A DNA stretch of 64,000 nt from an uncultured Clostridia bacterium (GCA_949538735.1 CATGLK010000004.1:47139-111138); one strand, 5' to 3'. Shown: positions 10,476 through 19,648, counted from the stretch's first letter. Program-made: numbers and translations. The notes: generated from the sequence alone by a model not told the origin.

Positions 10476-11018
10476 ATGAAATTAATGAATATTGTAAAAC
10501 ACTTCAAGTTAATTACACATCATAAATGGGTAGTATTTAAACTATGTTGTAAGGTAGGTGAGCCTTGGAGAGGTTTTATGCATGATATTTCTAAATATTC
10601 TCCAACAGAATTTTGGGAAGGCTGTAAATACTATGTAGGAACACATTCGCCTATTACTGAAGCAAAAAAAACAAATGGGTATTCAAAAGCTTGGTTACAT
10701 CATAAAGGAAGAAACAAACATCATCCTGAATATTGGCAAGATGACAGAGCACCAGAAAAAACACCAGTAATACCATATCCATATGCGGCAGAAATGATAT
10801 GTGACAAAATAGCTGCTGGAATGATATATGAAGGCAAAAACTTCACAAAAGAATATGAGTTAGAATATTTTCTTACACGTGAAAAAGGAAAAACAAAAAT
10901 TAATGAAAAAATTTCAAAATTTATAGAAGAAGTGCTAACACAAGTAGCCAAGGATGGAGTAGACGCAACCTTGACAAAATCAAATATAAGAGCGATTTAT
11001 AAAAAATATTGCGAATAA
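10476..11018 (+). CDS. DUF5662-type protein
   Basis: It is 180 residues, soluble, rich in His and aromatic residues. Conserved-looking patches are HHKWVVFKLC, FMHDISKYSPTEFWEG, AWLHHKGRNKHHPEYW and PYPYAAEMICDKIAAG. The HD and HH pairs suggest a metal site like an HD-fold hydrolase, but the activity is unknown. I match it to DUF5662 from memory. RBS GGGGAG lies upstream. Confidence 0.75.
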   Translation: MKLMNIVKHFKLITHHKWVVFKLCCKVGEPWRGFMHDISKYSPTEFWEGCKYYVGTHSPITEAKKTNGYSKAWLHHKGRNKHHPEYWQDDRAPEKTPVIPYPYAAEMICDKIAAGMIYEGKNFTKEYELEYFLTREKGKTKINEKISKFIEEVLTQVAKDGVDATLTKSNIRAIYKKYCE

Positions 11019-11032
11019 ACATCATCAAAGTA

Positions 11033-11061
11033 TTGACAAAAAAGGAAAATACTTGTATAAT
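11033..11061 (+). promoter_or_regulatory. Promoter of rpmF
   Basis: TTGACA at 11033, 17 bases, TATAAT at 11056: a consensus SigA promoter. About 90 bases of leader precede the L32 start. Confidence 0.75.
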
Positions 11062-11150
11062 TTTATAGTGACAAAAAACACGTCAAAAATTAATTAGATA
11101 AAAATGAAACAGATATATACATATATCTCTAAAACAAGGGGGGAATTAGA

Positions 11151-11342
11151 ATGGCACAACCAAAAAGAAGATGGTCAAAAGCAAGAACACATTCAAAAAG
11201 ATCAACATGGAAAAAAGAAAATCCAACATTAGCAAGCTGCCCACATTGTCATGAACCAGTATTACCACACAGAGTTTGTAAAAACTGTGGTTACTATGAC
11301 GGAAAAGAAGTAGTTGCAAAAAAAGAAACAGAAAATGCATAA
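11151..11342 (+). CDS. rpmF: 50S ribosomal protein L32
   Basis: It is 63 residues with the L32 N-terminus MAQPKRRWSKARTHSKRS. Two Cys pairs, CPHCHEPVLPHRVCKNCGYY, form the zinc ribbon. A strong RBS (AGGGGGGAA) lies upstream. It stands alone, with its own promoter and terminator. Confidence 0.96.
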   Translation: MAQPKRRWSKARTHSKRSTWKKENPTLASCPHCHEPVLPHRVCKNCGYYDGKEVVAKKETENA

Positions 11343-11351
11343 TTTAAAATA

Positions 11352-11393
11352 GCGGGGTTTGATTATTCAATCAAATCCTGTTTATTTTTTTAC
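11352..11393 (+). terminator. rpmF terminator
   Basis: GGGGTTTGATTA pairs imperfectly with TCAATCAAATCC and is followed by a T-rich stretch. Confidence 0.65.
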
Positions 11394-11476
11394 ATTTAAA
11401 ACATTGACAAAGAAAAGTAGTTGATGTAAAATTTAGTCAAATGACAAAGTGTCGTAAAATAAAAGAGGTGTTCAAA

Positions 11477-12076
11477 ATGCCAAAAGAGACATTTTTTAAC
11501 TTAAAACTGGACAAGCGCGAAAAAATAGAAATAGCATTAGTAAACGAATTTAGTAGAACAACATTTGAAAAAGCATCAATAAGCAATATAATAGAAGAGG
11601 CACAAATACCACGAGGAAGCTTTTATCAATATTTTGAAGACAAAGAAGACGCAGTAAAATACATAATGCAAAAATATACCAAAATAGAAAAAGAAAAATT
11701 ATATAATTTATTAATAGAAACAAATGGAGACATATTTGAAACAACATTAAAAATGTATGACTATATTATAGAAGTGGCGAAAAACGAAAAATACTTAAAG
11801 ATATGCAAAAACATAATGCAAGAATTAAGAAAAAACAATGTAAACATTTTCGAGCAAATTCCAACAGAAAGAGAGCAAAACGAGCTAAACAAAGTTATAG
11901 ATACTAGTAATTTAAAAATAGATAAAAAAGACGATTTAAACTATATAATGAAAATAGTAACAACAATTGGTAGAACAGTAATGTTAGAAGCAATATCAAA
12001 TCAAATAACAAAAGAACAGGGAAGAATTGAGCTAGAAAGAAAGTTAGAAATATTAAAAAAAGGAATGAAAAAATAA
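11477..12076 (+). CDS. TetR/AcrR-family transcriptional regulator
   Basis: About 199 residues from ATG 11477 (RBS AGAGGTG); an upstream in-frame ATG at 11441 lacks a good RBS. The N-terminal HTH reads ALVNEFSRTTFEKASISNII, then IPRGSFYQYFEDKEDAV, the classic TetR recognition helix. The C-terminal ligand domain is not recognisable. It lies 17 bases before the HdeD-like gene, so it probably regulates that gene and itself. Confidence 0.88.
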   Translation: MPKETFFNLKLDKREKIEIALVNEFSRTTFEKASISNIIEEAQIPRGSFYQYFEDKEDAVKYIMQKYTKIEKEKLYNLLIETNGDIFETTLKMYDYIIEVAKNEKYLKICKNIMQELRKNNVNIFEQIPTEREQNELNKVIDTSNLKIDKKDDLNYIMKIVTTIGRTVMLEAISNQITKEQGRIELERKLEILKKGMKK

Positions 12077-12092
12077 AAAGGGGGAAAGAGAT

Positions 12093-12627
12093 ATGTGGAA
12101 AAAATTTTTAAAGAAATCAAGTTGGACAGACATTGTGGTATCACTAGTGTTTATACTTTTAGGAGTTATGCTTATTGCAAACCCTGAAGTAATAACAGCT
12201 GCAATAGCAATAATTCTAGGATTTATTGTAATTCGGAATGGGAGTTCTAAAATTTATTGATTATGTATCAGGAGGAAAACAGGACAACTATTTACTAGCA
12301 ATGGCAATAGTGCTAGTTATAGCAGGTATAGTTATTATGATATGTGCAGAATCAATAATATCAATATTCAGAGTGATAATAGGTCTTTGGATTATTTATA
12401 GTGGAATTATGAATTTGCAAACAACAATAGTTTGGAAAGATTATAAATCTAGAATATGGCTTACAACATTGCTTTTGGCAATTGCTATGATAATTGCAGG
12501 AATTTATGTTTTAGTTAATGACGGAGTTATTATTCAAACAATTGGTGTTGCGGTTGTTGTATATGGTATTATAGATGTTATAGAAAATGTAATATTTATT
12601 AAGAAAGTTGATGATTATTTAGAGTAA
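12093..12627 (+). CDS. HdeD-like (DUF308) membrane protein with CGG +1 shift
   Basis: The start is ATG 12093 behind GGGGGAAAG. The first 47 residues hold a basic tail and the first hydrophobic hairpin (VVSLVFILLGVMLIANP). The frame then breaks at CGG 12234 and, read +1 as Gly, continues GMGVLKFIDYV and through about four more membrane segments to 12627, total 177 residues. The repeated two-helix unit with ANPE and IIGLWIIYSG matches the DUF308/HdeD family of small stress-associated membrane proteins. It is downstream of and probably co-transcribed with the TetR gene. Confidence 0.83.
12234..12236 (+). other. CGG +1 frameshift site 4 (ATT CGG A)
   Basis: ATT CGG AAT in zero frame, ATT GGA ATG after dropping C. 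Residue 48 is read as Gly at the start of the second membrane repeat. Confidence 0.83.
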
Positions 12628-12635
12628 TTGCAAAA

Positions 12636-12679
12636 GAAAAAGCAAGAGGCTATCTTAAAAGATAGTTTCTTGCTTTTAT
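12636..12679. terminator. Bidirectional terminator
   Basis: AAAAGCAAGAGGCTATC pairs with GATAGTTTCTTGCTTTT between the converging HdeD-like and cotJC genes. Confidence 0.8.
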
Positions 12680-12680
12680 A

Positions 12681-13307
12681 TTAATTACAATCACAGCCAT
12701 TATTTGCAGTCATATTTGGCATTGTATAATTCATAAAATGTTTTCTTTCAGCTAATTTATCTTGAACACCTCTTAAAGCTTCACCAAATCTTTGGAAATG
12801 TACAACTTCTCTTTCTCTTAGATATCTAAGTGGGTCTAGTACTTCTGGATTATCGCGACATAAATCGATTAGTTTTTCATATGTTGCTCTTGCTTTTTGT
12901 TCAGCAGCTAAATCTTCTTGTAAGTTTGCAATTGGGTCACCTTTACAAGCGATGTATGCAGCTGTAAATGGCATTCCAGCAGCAGATTGAGGATATACAT
13001 CAACACCATGGTCTGTATAGTAAGGACCTAATCCTGCTTTTTCAATTTCTTCAATTGATGCTCCGTCTGTTAATTGATGAACTATTGTTCCTACCATTTC
13101 TAAGTGAGCTAATTCCTCTGTTCCTATATCGTTCAAAATAGCTTTAGCTTTTTGGTCAGGCATACCAAATCTTTGAGATAAATAACGTAAAGAAGCAGCA
13201 AGTTCTCCGTCAGGTCCACCATATTGAGATATTATTACTTTTGCTAATTTTGGATCTGGACATTTTATATTAATTGGATATTGTAAATGTTTATTATAAG
13301 TCCACAT
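12681..13307 (-). CDS. cotJC: Spore coat protein CotJC (manganese catalase-like)
   Basis: It has a ferritin-like fold related to Mn catalase. The start MWTYNKHLQYPINIKCPDP is the family N-terminus. Metal-ligand patches include TEELAHLEMVG and EREVVHFQRFGEAL. The length is 208 residues. The ATG overlaps the cotJB stop by one base (TAATG), so translation is coupled. CotJC is a spore coat component and may detoxify peroxide. I reject an upstream in-frame start inside cotJB. Confidence 0.95.
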   Translation of the reverse strand: MWTYNKHLQYPINIKCPDPKLAKVIISQYGGPDGELAASLRYLSQRFGMPDQKAKAILNDIGTEELAHLEMVGTIVHQLTDGASIEEIEKAGLGPYYTDHGVDVYPQSAAGMPFTAAYIACKGDPIANLQEDLAAEQKARATYEKLIDLCRDNPEVLDPLRYLREREVVHFQRFGEALRGVQDKLAERKHFMNYTMPNMTANNGCDCN

Positions 13308-13639
13308 TAGAAATTCCCCCTTTCCCATGGCCATGGTTCTTCTAACCATCTCCATTTATTACAAGGGTAATTAATTGTAAGTGGTCCATATACCCTTTGA
13401 TATTTATCTTTTAAATCTTTAACTTTTTTAGCATATTTTCTATGCAAACAAAGTGCTCTTTGGTCTTCTGGGTGTGTATCCAAATAAAGAGCAAGTTCAT
13501 TAATTGCAAATTCTAAACCTTGAATTTCACACATCATTTCTCTTCTTAAATCACAGTCAACAGTATTTACTGGTTGCTCACATTCTGTGTTAGTAACTTC
13601 CATATTACAGTCACAATTTCTATTTTCTCTTATTTGCAT
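13307..13639 (-). CDS. cotJB: Spore coat protein CotJB
   Basis: It is 110 residues. A Cys-rich N-terminal extension (NRNCDCNMEVTNTECEQP) is followed by the CotJB core: REMMCEIQGLEFAINELALYLDTHPED, here noted in part, and YGPLTINYPCN...WLEEPWPWE. It overlaps cotJA upstream by a few bases and cotJC downstream by one, forming the cotJABC operon expressed in the mother cell (SigE-type in known sporeformers). Confidence 0.94.
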   Translation of the reverse strand: MQIRENRNCDCNMEVTNTECEQPVNTVDCDLRREMMCEIQGLEFAINELALYLDTHPEDQRALCLHRKYAKKVKDLKDKYQRVYGPLTINYPCNKWRWLEEPWPWERGNF

Positions 13640-13992
13640 TTGTTACACCCCTTTCCAATAGTATTCATTTCCCTTATAAAATTAATTTCTTCCATTGATT
13701 GGCAAGGAACATAAGGGCTAACCAATTCAGGAAATATTGTTCCCATTTTTAATCCTGCACATGGCTTAAAAGTTTTATCCATATATTGAATTGGAACATA
13801 ACTTTGTGCTAACATAGGATTTTCTGGAAATAAATTATATTCTTCATCAAATCCACAGCTACAACCGTCTTCATATTGTTCATAAGACATTACATCTTGA
13901 CAACTGGTTTCCATCATATTGTTATCATTTTCGCATGAATTATCATTATAACTATTATTCATACAATGACATTTTCTACAATTTCTATACAT
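13630..13992 (-). CDS. cotJA: Spore coat-associated protein CotJA
   Basis: It is 120 residues from ATG 13992, preceded by GGAGGAAG. The N-terminus is rich in Cys and Asn. The CotJA signature follows: PMLAQSYVPIQYMDKTF, then LKMGTIFPELVSPY. It is the first gene of cotJABC. An upstream in-frame ATG at 14049 lacks an RBS and would add a non-conserved stretch. Confidence 0.92.
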   Translation of the reverse strand: MYRNCRKCHCMNNSYNDNSCENDNNMMETSCQDVMSYEQYEDGCSCGFDEEYNLFPENPMLAQSYVPIQYMDKTFKPCAGLKMGTIFPELVSPYVPCQSMEEINFIREMNTIGKGCNKCK

Positions 13993-14061
13993 TTTTCTTC
14001 CTCCTTTGATATTATTATATGTTTTTAGTAGATAATTGACACAGAACATTGATAAAATAAC

Positions 14062-14120
14062 TTGCAGATATCTTATAAATATGTTACAATAATAGACATA
14101 AAGTCGAGAAGGCTTTGGAG
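14062..14120 (+). promoter_or_regulatory. Promoter and leader hairpin of the gene at 14191
   Basis: TTGCAG at 14062, 17 bases, TACAAT at 14085, then ACATAAAGTC-GAGAA-GGCTTT, a six-pair hairpin. Promoter position and the ACATAAAGT start match the leader at 5300-5353. A tiny frame ATG AAA ATT TAA follows at about 14129. Confidence 0.55.
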
Positions 14121-14190
14121 GTATCTGTATGAAAATTTAAATTAAGTTTCATAAACAGAATTGTAGTCACAAAATGAAAAGGAGAGCGAG

Positions 14191-14658
14191 ATGAAAAATC
14201 GGACAATAGGAAAACTTGAAAGAGCATTTTTTACAATTACAATACTAGTACTAGTATTCCTTTTTAGCGCAGCTGTAAATAAAAGTAAGGCATTCTTACT
14301 AGTAGCAGTACCATTATATATTGCATGGGGTGTGCTGGCATTTGCAGTTATGGAAATGAGAATCAAAAGAAAAAACAAGGCAGAATGGAGAAAGGCACAA
14401 GAAAGAGCGTTAAAAATAATAAAAGAAAATTTGACGCAGGAATTTTCGGTAGTTCATCCTACGAGCAAAAGTGTAAGAGACTACGAATATTGTGGAGTAG
14501 TATTTAAGGCTCGATGGGACGAAGGAAATCAGGTAGCCATAGTTGCTATAGTTAATGGTTCAGACGGTAAAATTCATTCGGAAACCAGATTCGACAATTA
14601 CGTACTATTTGTATTAGAATATATTGATAAAGAATTCAAATATTTTGGAAATAAGTGA
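14191..14658 (+). CDS. Hypothetical two-TM membrane protein with CGG as codon 4
   Basis: It is 155 residues. Two hydrophobic segments lie at about 14-30 and 36-55. A basic stretch (RIKRKNKAEWRKAQERALK) follows, then a soluble C-terminal domain of about 80 residues containing YEYCGVVFKARWDEGN. No family recognised. Codon 4 is CGG followed by A. A +1 shift would give MKNGQ and stop, so either CGG is read as Arg here or expression depends on not shifting. RBS GGAGAG. A terminator follows. Confidence 0.65.
   Translation: MKNRTIGKLERAFFTITILVLVFLFSAAVNKSKAFLLVAVPLYIAWGVLAFAVMEMRIKRKNKAEWRKAQERALKIIKENLTQEFSVVHPTSKSVRDYEYCGVVFKARWDEGNQVAIVAIVNGSDGKIHSETRFDNYVLFVLEYIDKEFKYFGNK
14200..14202 (+). other. 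In-frame CGG-A without evident shift (codon 4)
   Basis: AAT CGG ACA. The open frame passes through; +1 reading meets TAG two codons later. It parallels the CGG at 5410 in the other gene with the same leader type. Confidence 0.7.
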
Positions 14659-14668
14659 CTACACCAAT

Positions 14669-14706
14669 ATCAGTTAGCAGTTTTATTGCTAGCTGATATT
14701 TTTTGA
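14669..14706 (+). terminator. Rho-independent terminator
   Basis: ATATCAGTTAGCA pairs with TGCTAGCTGATAT and is followed by TTTTTT. Confidence 0.85.
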
Positions 14707-14732
14707 TATATTATGTGAAAAAACTGCTTGAA

Positions 14733-14761
14733 CAACTAAAATTTTTTTGTTATAATATATG
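14733..14761 (+). promoter_or_regulatory. Promoter of the transglutaminase-dockerin gene
   Basis: TTGAAC, 17 bases, TATAAT, about 45 bases upstream of the start; RBS GGAAGAGAGG precedes ATG 14807. Confidence 0.6.
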
Positions 14762-14806
14762 TGTTATATACAAAATTTGTTAAAAAAGGAAGAGAGGGAT
14801 TAATTT

Positions 14807-17800
14807 ATGAAATTTAAAAAAATAATGGCTGGAATAATACTAACTATAATTTTTATATCACAAGTTAGTTTCATCCCAGCTAATAGTTTTGTGTATGCAG
14901 AAAATTCTTTAACAGCAAACGAAGGAAAATTTCATTATGACCAACTAACAGAAACAGCAAAAAAGATTTATAATGGAATATATCAAATGTATGTTAAAGG
15001 ATACTTAAAGACAGGAACGCAAGATTACGATCTTGTAGAAAATGGCTTTTTTACAGAAAGTCAAGTAGAACAATACCAAAAAGGGAACTCAGAATTAACC
15101 AAGGCTATGAGTGCAGCTAGATATGCATTTTACGCGGATTATCCTGAGATTTTCTATGTAAGCTTTCCAAAACTTACAACCAGAATGACAAAAGGAAGTG
15201 ATGGAAAATATCACATATATCTTGGTTCTGGTAAAAACGAAAATTACTATACAGAAGGATTTTCTAATCAGGAACAAGTAGAAAGTGCCATACAAGAATT
15301 TGATGTTAGAGTAAATCAAATTGTAGAAGGCGCAAATCAACTTGAAATAAAAGAAGGTCAAAATAGACAAGTTGAACAAATCAGATATGTACATAATCAG
15401 ATAATTGAAAACACAAAATATAGACTTGAAGATGTATGTCATGAAGGAAACGAAGGATTTTTAGGAACACCTTATGGGGTACTTGTAAAAAAACAAGCTG
15501 TATGTGAAGGCTACTCAAGAGCTTTTAAAACAATATTAGACAAATTAGGTATTAATTGTATACTTGTGCAAGGTGCTCACCAATATTCAGGAGAAGTATC
15601 AGTTGCACACATGTGGAATTATGTACAAATAGAAGAGACAACAGCTAGACAAGCAACAGGAAAATGGTATGCAGTAGATTGTACACAAGATGACCCAGAA
15701 ATATATGTAGCAGAACAAAAAGATAGATCTGATTATTTAGAAAGATTCGAAACCTATGGAAACGAAGGATTTGAAAATATAAAATATTTACTTGTAGGCC
15801 AAATAACTATGAACGATAGACATTTTGCAAATAATGTTGTAGAAGCCGCAGGTGATTATGAATTCGAATATCCAATGCTAGAAGACGAAAATTATGGAAT
15901 AGATAATGTTGCAAATGCAAATGGAATAAGTGTTCAATACAGGAAAGATGCTCAAGTTATAGGAAAAGACGAATCAGGAGAAAATATATATGAAGCGGAA
16001 TTTAAAGTAAGTTATAAAGGTATGGGAATAGCTAAATGCAAGGAACAAAAATTATATATGCTAGCAAGATTAAATGATTATGATAAGGAAACAGATAGCT
16101 TAATTACAGGACCATGGGGCTATTTATTACTAGATTATTATCCTAGCTTAGAAAGAAATGACTATGAAGAATATTTTAATTACTATGATGCTAGAACAAT
16201 GTACCTAGAATTCGCAGTTACAGATGTAGCACCTGTTGAAATACCTGGAATTATATTCTCAGAATTAAAATATTGGGGTGGAGAAGATAAGATCATTGCA
16301 AAAACAGAGAAAATTTATAATGAAAATAGCGGATATGAACCACCACCATACCTAAAAACAGCAACTCCATCACAAAGTACTACACTTATTGTACGTGACA
16401 AACCATATCATATAAAAGCGGTTTGGAACACAGATTTGGAATTAAGTGAAGGCATTAATGAAGAAGAGATTGGTTACAAACTAAAATGTACATCAAAATT
16501 AGGTAATGAAGTAACTGGTGATAAATATACAAAAGTAGAAAATATTACTTGGAATGGAACAAACGCAGTAGAGTTTGATATAACATTTAGTAAAATGTAT
16601 GCTGATGATAATGTATGTTATAGTATATATATTACAGGTCTAGTAGGTAAAGATAGCAAAAAAGCTCCAAACCCTGTTGTATATGCTGTTCGAAATGAAA
16701 TAGGGGCTGTATGCCCAATAACAAACAGAGGAAATTGGAACATATATGGTAAACCAACATTACTAGAAAGCAATGACCTTTCTACAAGTGGTTGGGAAAC
16801 ATCAGGTGGTTTAAATGTTTCTGAAAAATTAAAAGACAGAATAGCACTTGTAACAACAAAAACAACGGAAAAGCAGACAGAAAAAATGGAACAACTACTA
16901 GAAGAAAAATACCCAACACAAGAAGTTGTAGCTAGTTCAACTTATAATATAACATTGAGTATATGTAAACAAATGGTAATAAAAACAGGACAGAAAGTAA
17001 AGGTGAAAGTGGGATTTCCAGGAGGATATGGACCAGAAGACGAAGGTGTAACATATAAGGCATATCACTTTAAAAGAAATAATAGAGGAGAAGTTATAGG
17101 TGTAGAAGAAATAGATTGTGTTGTTACACAATATGGTCTAGTTATAACATGTGATTCATTTAGTCCATTTGCTATCGTAGCAGTAAAAAGTGATGAAACA
17201 TCAATACAACCACAAGAGAAATCAATAATTGCAACAGCAAAAGAAGGTGGAACAATCACAACAAAAAATCCAAACGATGCAAATATTATTAAACTTTCAG
17301 AAAATGAAAGTGAAGAAATAAGCATTAAAGCTGATGAAGGATATGAAATAGAATCTATAACAGTTTGTGGTAACACAATAGAAGTTACAAATAAAGATGT
17401 AATGAATATTACAGTAAAATACGAAGATGTACAAAGTGCAAACAATATAGTTAATGCAAACTTTGTTGCAAAATCAGTTGCTCAAAAAGACGAAGAAAGA
17501 CAAGAAGAACCAGTCAAGCTAACAGCAACCCCAGCAGAAATTACAATGCCAAAAAATATTGCAATAACTTTAAACAAAACATTGAAAATAACACCAACAG
17601 TAACAGAAACATTAGGTGTACAAACATATCAATGGTATAAAGATGGAAAAGAATTAGAAGGAAAGACAAACAAAGTATTAGAAATACAAAACGCTACTAG
17701 AGAAACAGCAGGAGAATACACATTAAAAGTAACGACTTCAATAGAAACTGTAAGTGCTGATGCTATAAGTGAGCCATGCACAGTAGTTGTACCAGACTTT

Positions 17801-18658
17801 GTAACAGCGATAGAAAAGACAGAAATATCAGATAATAAAGTATTCTATCCAGGAGAGAACTTTGAAGTAGTAGTGAAAATTAAAGATATTAACGATATAA
17901 AAAATGGTATAAATGTATTAATGGGGCAATTAGAATATGATACTAATTTACTAGAAATAGTAGAGGATCCAATAGGACAAAACGGTTGGAGTGCAGAAAA
18001 TGGCTTTAACGAGAAAAACTTCAGATTCCTTTTAGACAATAATAATTTTGTACTTAAAGATAGTGAAGTATTTAAAATAAAATTTAAAGTAAAAGATACT
18101 GTAACAGAAGAAAAAGATTTAACAATAAAAGTAAAAAATATTGTAGCAAGCAATGCGGAATTAGAGATTCCATCAAATGATGCTGAAACGACTGTTAAAG
18201 TAGATAGAACACCAAGTACAATTACAGTAAAAACAGATGCAACAGAACAATATATAATTGAAGAAGGATTTATTTCAAGAATAAGTGCTAGAACAACAGT
18301 TAGTCAATTTAAAGCCAATGTAGAAGCAACAAGAGAGATAACAATAAAAGACAAAGAAGGAAATGCTCTTGCAGATACTGATAATATAGGAACAGGTGCA
18401 ATATTACAAGTTGGAGATGACTTACAATTTACATTAATAGTAATTGGTGATATAGACGGAAATGGAGAACTTGGTCTAACAGATATTGCAAAACTAAAAT
18501 TACATTGTATTGCAGATGAAGAAGATGCAGATGATGCTAAATATATATTAACAGGTATTAATTTAAGAGCAGCAGACTTTAATGGAAATAATGAAGTTAC
18601 TATAACAGACTTAGCACAATTAAAAATAGCATTCTTAACAGCAAGTGAAGAAAATTAA
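14807..18658 (+). CDS. Secreted transglutaminase-like protein with Ig-like, cohesin-like and dockerin modules
   Basis: It is 1283 residues. The signal peptide is about 1-31. A transglutaminase-like domain (about 190-310) has a plausible Cys-His-Asp triad in AVCEGYSRAF, VAHMWNYV and WYAVDCTQDD. Long beta-rich regions follow. An Ig-like domain lies around 900-980 (TYQWYKDGKELEGKTN). A cohesin-like module lies around 1010-1120 (FYPGENFEVVVKIKD). A C-terminal dockerin has two Ca-loop repeats, GDIDGNGELGLTDIAKLK and ADFNGNNEVTITDLAQLK. The dockerin suggests docking to a cohesin such as the anchored one in the next gene, 12 bases downstream. No CGG in frame. The substrate is unknown; a protease or crosslinking role are both possible. 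Confidence 0.87.
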   Translation: MKFKKIMAGIILTIIFISQVSFIPANSFVYAENSLTANEGKFHYDQLTETAKKIYNGIYQMYVKGYLKTGTQDYDLVENGFFTESQVEQYQKGNSELTKAMSAARYAFYADYPEIFYVSFPKLTTRMTKGSDGKYHIYLGSGKNENYYTEGFSNQEQVESAIQEFDVRVNQIVEGANQLEIKEGQNRQVEQIRYVHNQIIENTKYRLEDVCHEGNEGFLGTPYGVLVKKQAVCEGYSRAFKTILDKLGINCILVQGAHQYSGEVSVAHMWNYVQIEETTARQATGKWYAVDCTQDDPEIYVAEQKDRSDYLERFETYGNEGFENIKYLLVGQITMNDRHFANNVVEAAGDYEFEYPMLEDENYGIDNVANANGISVQYRKDAQVIGKDESGENIYEAEFKVSYKGMGIAKCKEQKLYMLARLNDYDKETDSLITGPWGYLLLDYYPSLERNDYEEYFNYYDARTMYLEFAVTDVAPVEIPGIIFSELKYWGGEDKIIAKTEKIYNENSGYEPPPYLKTATPSQSTTLIVRDKPYHIKAVWNTDLELSEGINEEEIGYKLKCTSKLGNEVTGDKYTKVENITWNGTNAVEFDITFSKMYADDNVCYSIYITGLVGKDSKKAPNPVVYAVRNEIGAVCPITNRGNWNIYGKPTLLESNDLSTSGWETSGGLNVSEKLKDRIALVTTKTTEKQTEKMEQLLEEKYPTQEVVASSTYNITLSICKQMVIKTGQKVKVKVGFPGGYGPEDEGVTYKAYHFKRNNRGEVIGVEEIDCVVTQYGLVITCDSFSPFAIVAVKSDETSIQPQEKSIIATAKEGGTITTKNPNDANIIKLSENESEEISIKADEGYEIESITVCGNTIEVTNKDVMNITVKYEDVQSANNIVNANFVAKSVAQKDEERQEEPVKLTATPAEITMPKNIAITLNKTLKITPTVTETLGVQTYQWYKDGKELEGKTNKVLEIQNATRETAGEYTLKVTTSIETVSADAISEPCTVVVPDFVTAIEKTEISDNKVFYPGENFEVVVKIKDINDIKNGINVLMGQLEYDTNLLEIVEDPIGQNGWSAENGFNEKNFRFLLDNNNFVLKDSEVFKIKFKVKDTVTEEKDLTIKVKNIVASNAELEIPSNDAETTVKVDRTPSTITVKTDATEQYIIEEGFISRISARTTVSQFKANVEATREITIKDKEGNALADTDNIGTGAILQVGDDLQFTLIVIGDIDGNGELGLTDIAKLKLHCIADEEDADDAKYILTGINLRAADFNGNNEVTITDLAQLKIAFLTASEEN

Positions 18659-18670
18659 AAAGGAGTAAAA

Positions 18671-19643
18671 ATGAAGAAGATAATATCATTAAGTTTAAGT
18701 ATATTATTAATATTTTGTTTGATAAATACAGTATATGCTAGTTCGCCATGTAATATGACTTTGCAAGGAAAAACACAATTAACTTTAAATGAAGAATTTA
18801 CTGTAAACCTTGAAATATCAGATATACAAGACCAAAATGGAATATATGCAGTATCTGCTAAATTAGAATTTGACAATAGTAAATTACAAATTTTACGGAG
18901 TAGAAAATGCAACTGGTTGGGCAACAGCCACTTATAGTGGAAATGATGTAGTTCAAAAAAAGGGAAAAGGAACAATAGTTATCGAAAGAGCAGGAAAAGA
19001 TACTGCAAAAACAAACCAAACAGTTTTTAGAATTAAGTTTAAGGCAATAGAAAACAATGTTTCAAATGTTAATATTAGCCTAAGCAATATAATGGTTACT
19101 AATGTAAATAATGACATGAAACTAGGCAGTATACCACCACTTAAAGTTAATATTGGAACTAGCAACAGCGGAAATAATGGCAATGATAATCCAGAAAATA
19201 ACACAGGTAATGACAATAATAGTAGCAATAATAATTCTGGAAGTAATAACAATAATAGCAACTCAGGAAATAATAGCAATAACACTAAGCCAGGAAATAA
19301 TAATAACAGTAATAATAGCAAACCAGGAAATAACAACAATAGCAATTCTGAGAACAATACTGGCGATAACGAGAACAATGAAAATAAAGACGACGAAGAC
19401 AATGTTAATGATAACCAAAATAATGAAGACAACAACATCAATGATGAAAGTAACGACAATGACGAAAATAATATAATAAAACGTGAAGAACAAGATGAAA
19501 ACACAAAAAATGGAAATTTACCAAGTACAGGTAATGCAACAAATATTATAATTTTAGTGGTTATAGGAATTGCTGTGGTAGGAATAATAGCAACAATACT
19601 ATTTATTAAAATAAGAAAAATAAACAAAAATGAACAAATGTAA
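18671..19643 (+). CDS. LPXTG-anchored cohesin-domain surface protein with CGG +1 shift
   Basis: The signal peptide is about 1-24. A cohesin-type domain follows (QLTLNEEFTVNLEISD, KLEFDNSKLQIL). The frame breaks at CGG 18896; read +1 as Gly the domain completes as GVENATGWATATYSGN and VFRIKFKAIENNVSNVNI. Next comes a low-complexity Asn/Gly/Ser then Asp/Glu/Asn stretch of about 100 residues, LPSTG, a membrane segment and a basic tail (KIRKINKNEQM). Total 323 residues. The zero-frame product would stop after about 88 residues with no anchor. Sortase would attach it to the wall, so it could hold dockerin proteins such as its upstream neighbour. Confidence 0.88.
18896..18898 (+). other. CGG +1 frameshift site 5 (TTA CGG A)
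   Basis: TTA CGG AGT in zero frame, TTA GGA GTA after dropping C. Residue 76 is read as Gly inside the cohesin fold. Confidence 0.85.
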
Positions 19644-19648
19644 GAAAC

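Noticed and set aside
13307..13355. Longer cotJC start inside cotJB
   Set aside because: The added residues are not like known CotJC, while the ATG at 13307 overlaps the cotJB stop in the usual coupled way.
16866..16871. ACGGAA in the transglutaminase gene as a shift site
   Set aside because: Codons are ACA ACG GAA AAG (Thr-Thr-Glu-Lys); CGG is not in frame and the long frame is intact.
19141..19480. Asn-rich tandem stretch as a CRISPR-like repeat array
   Set aside because: Units are short, irregular AAT/AAC codon runs inside a reading frame, with no constant repeat or spacers.
18953..19627. Long antisense frame opposite the Asn-rich region of the LPXTG cohesin gene
   Set aside because: Its Leu/Ser-rich product is what antisense of an Asn/Ser/Gly repeat gives; there is no RBS or homology.
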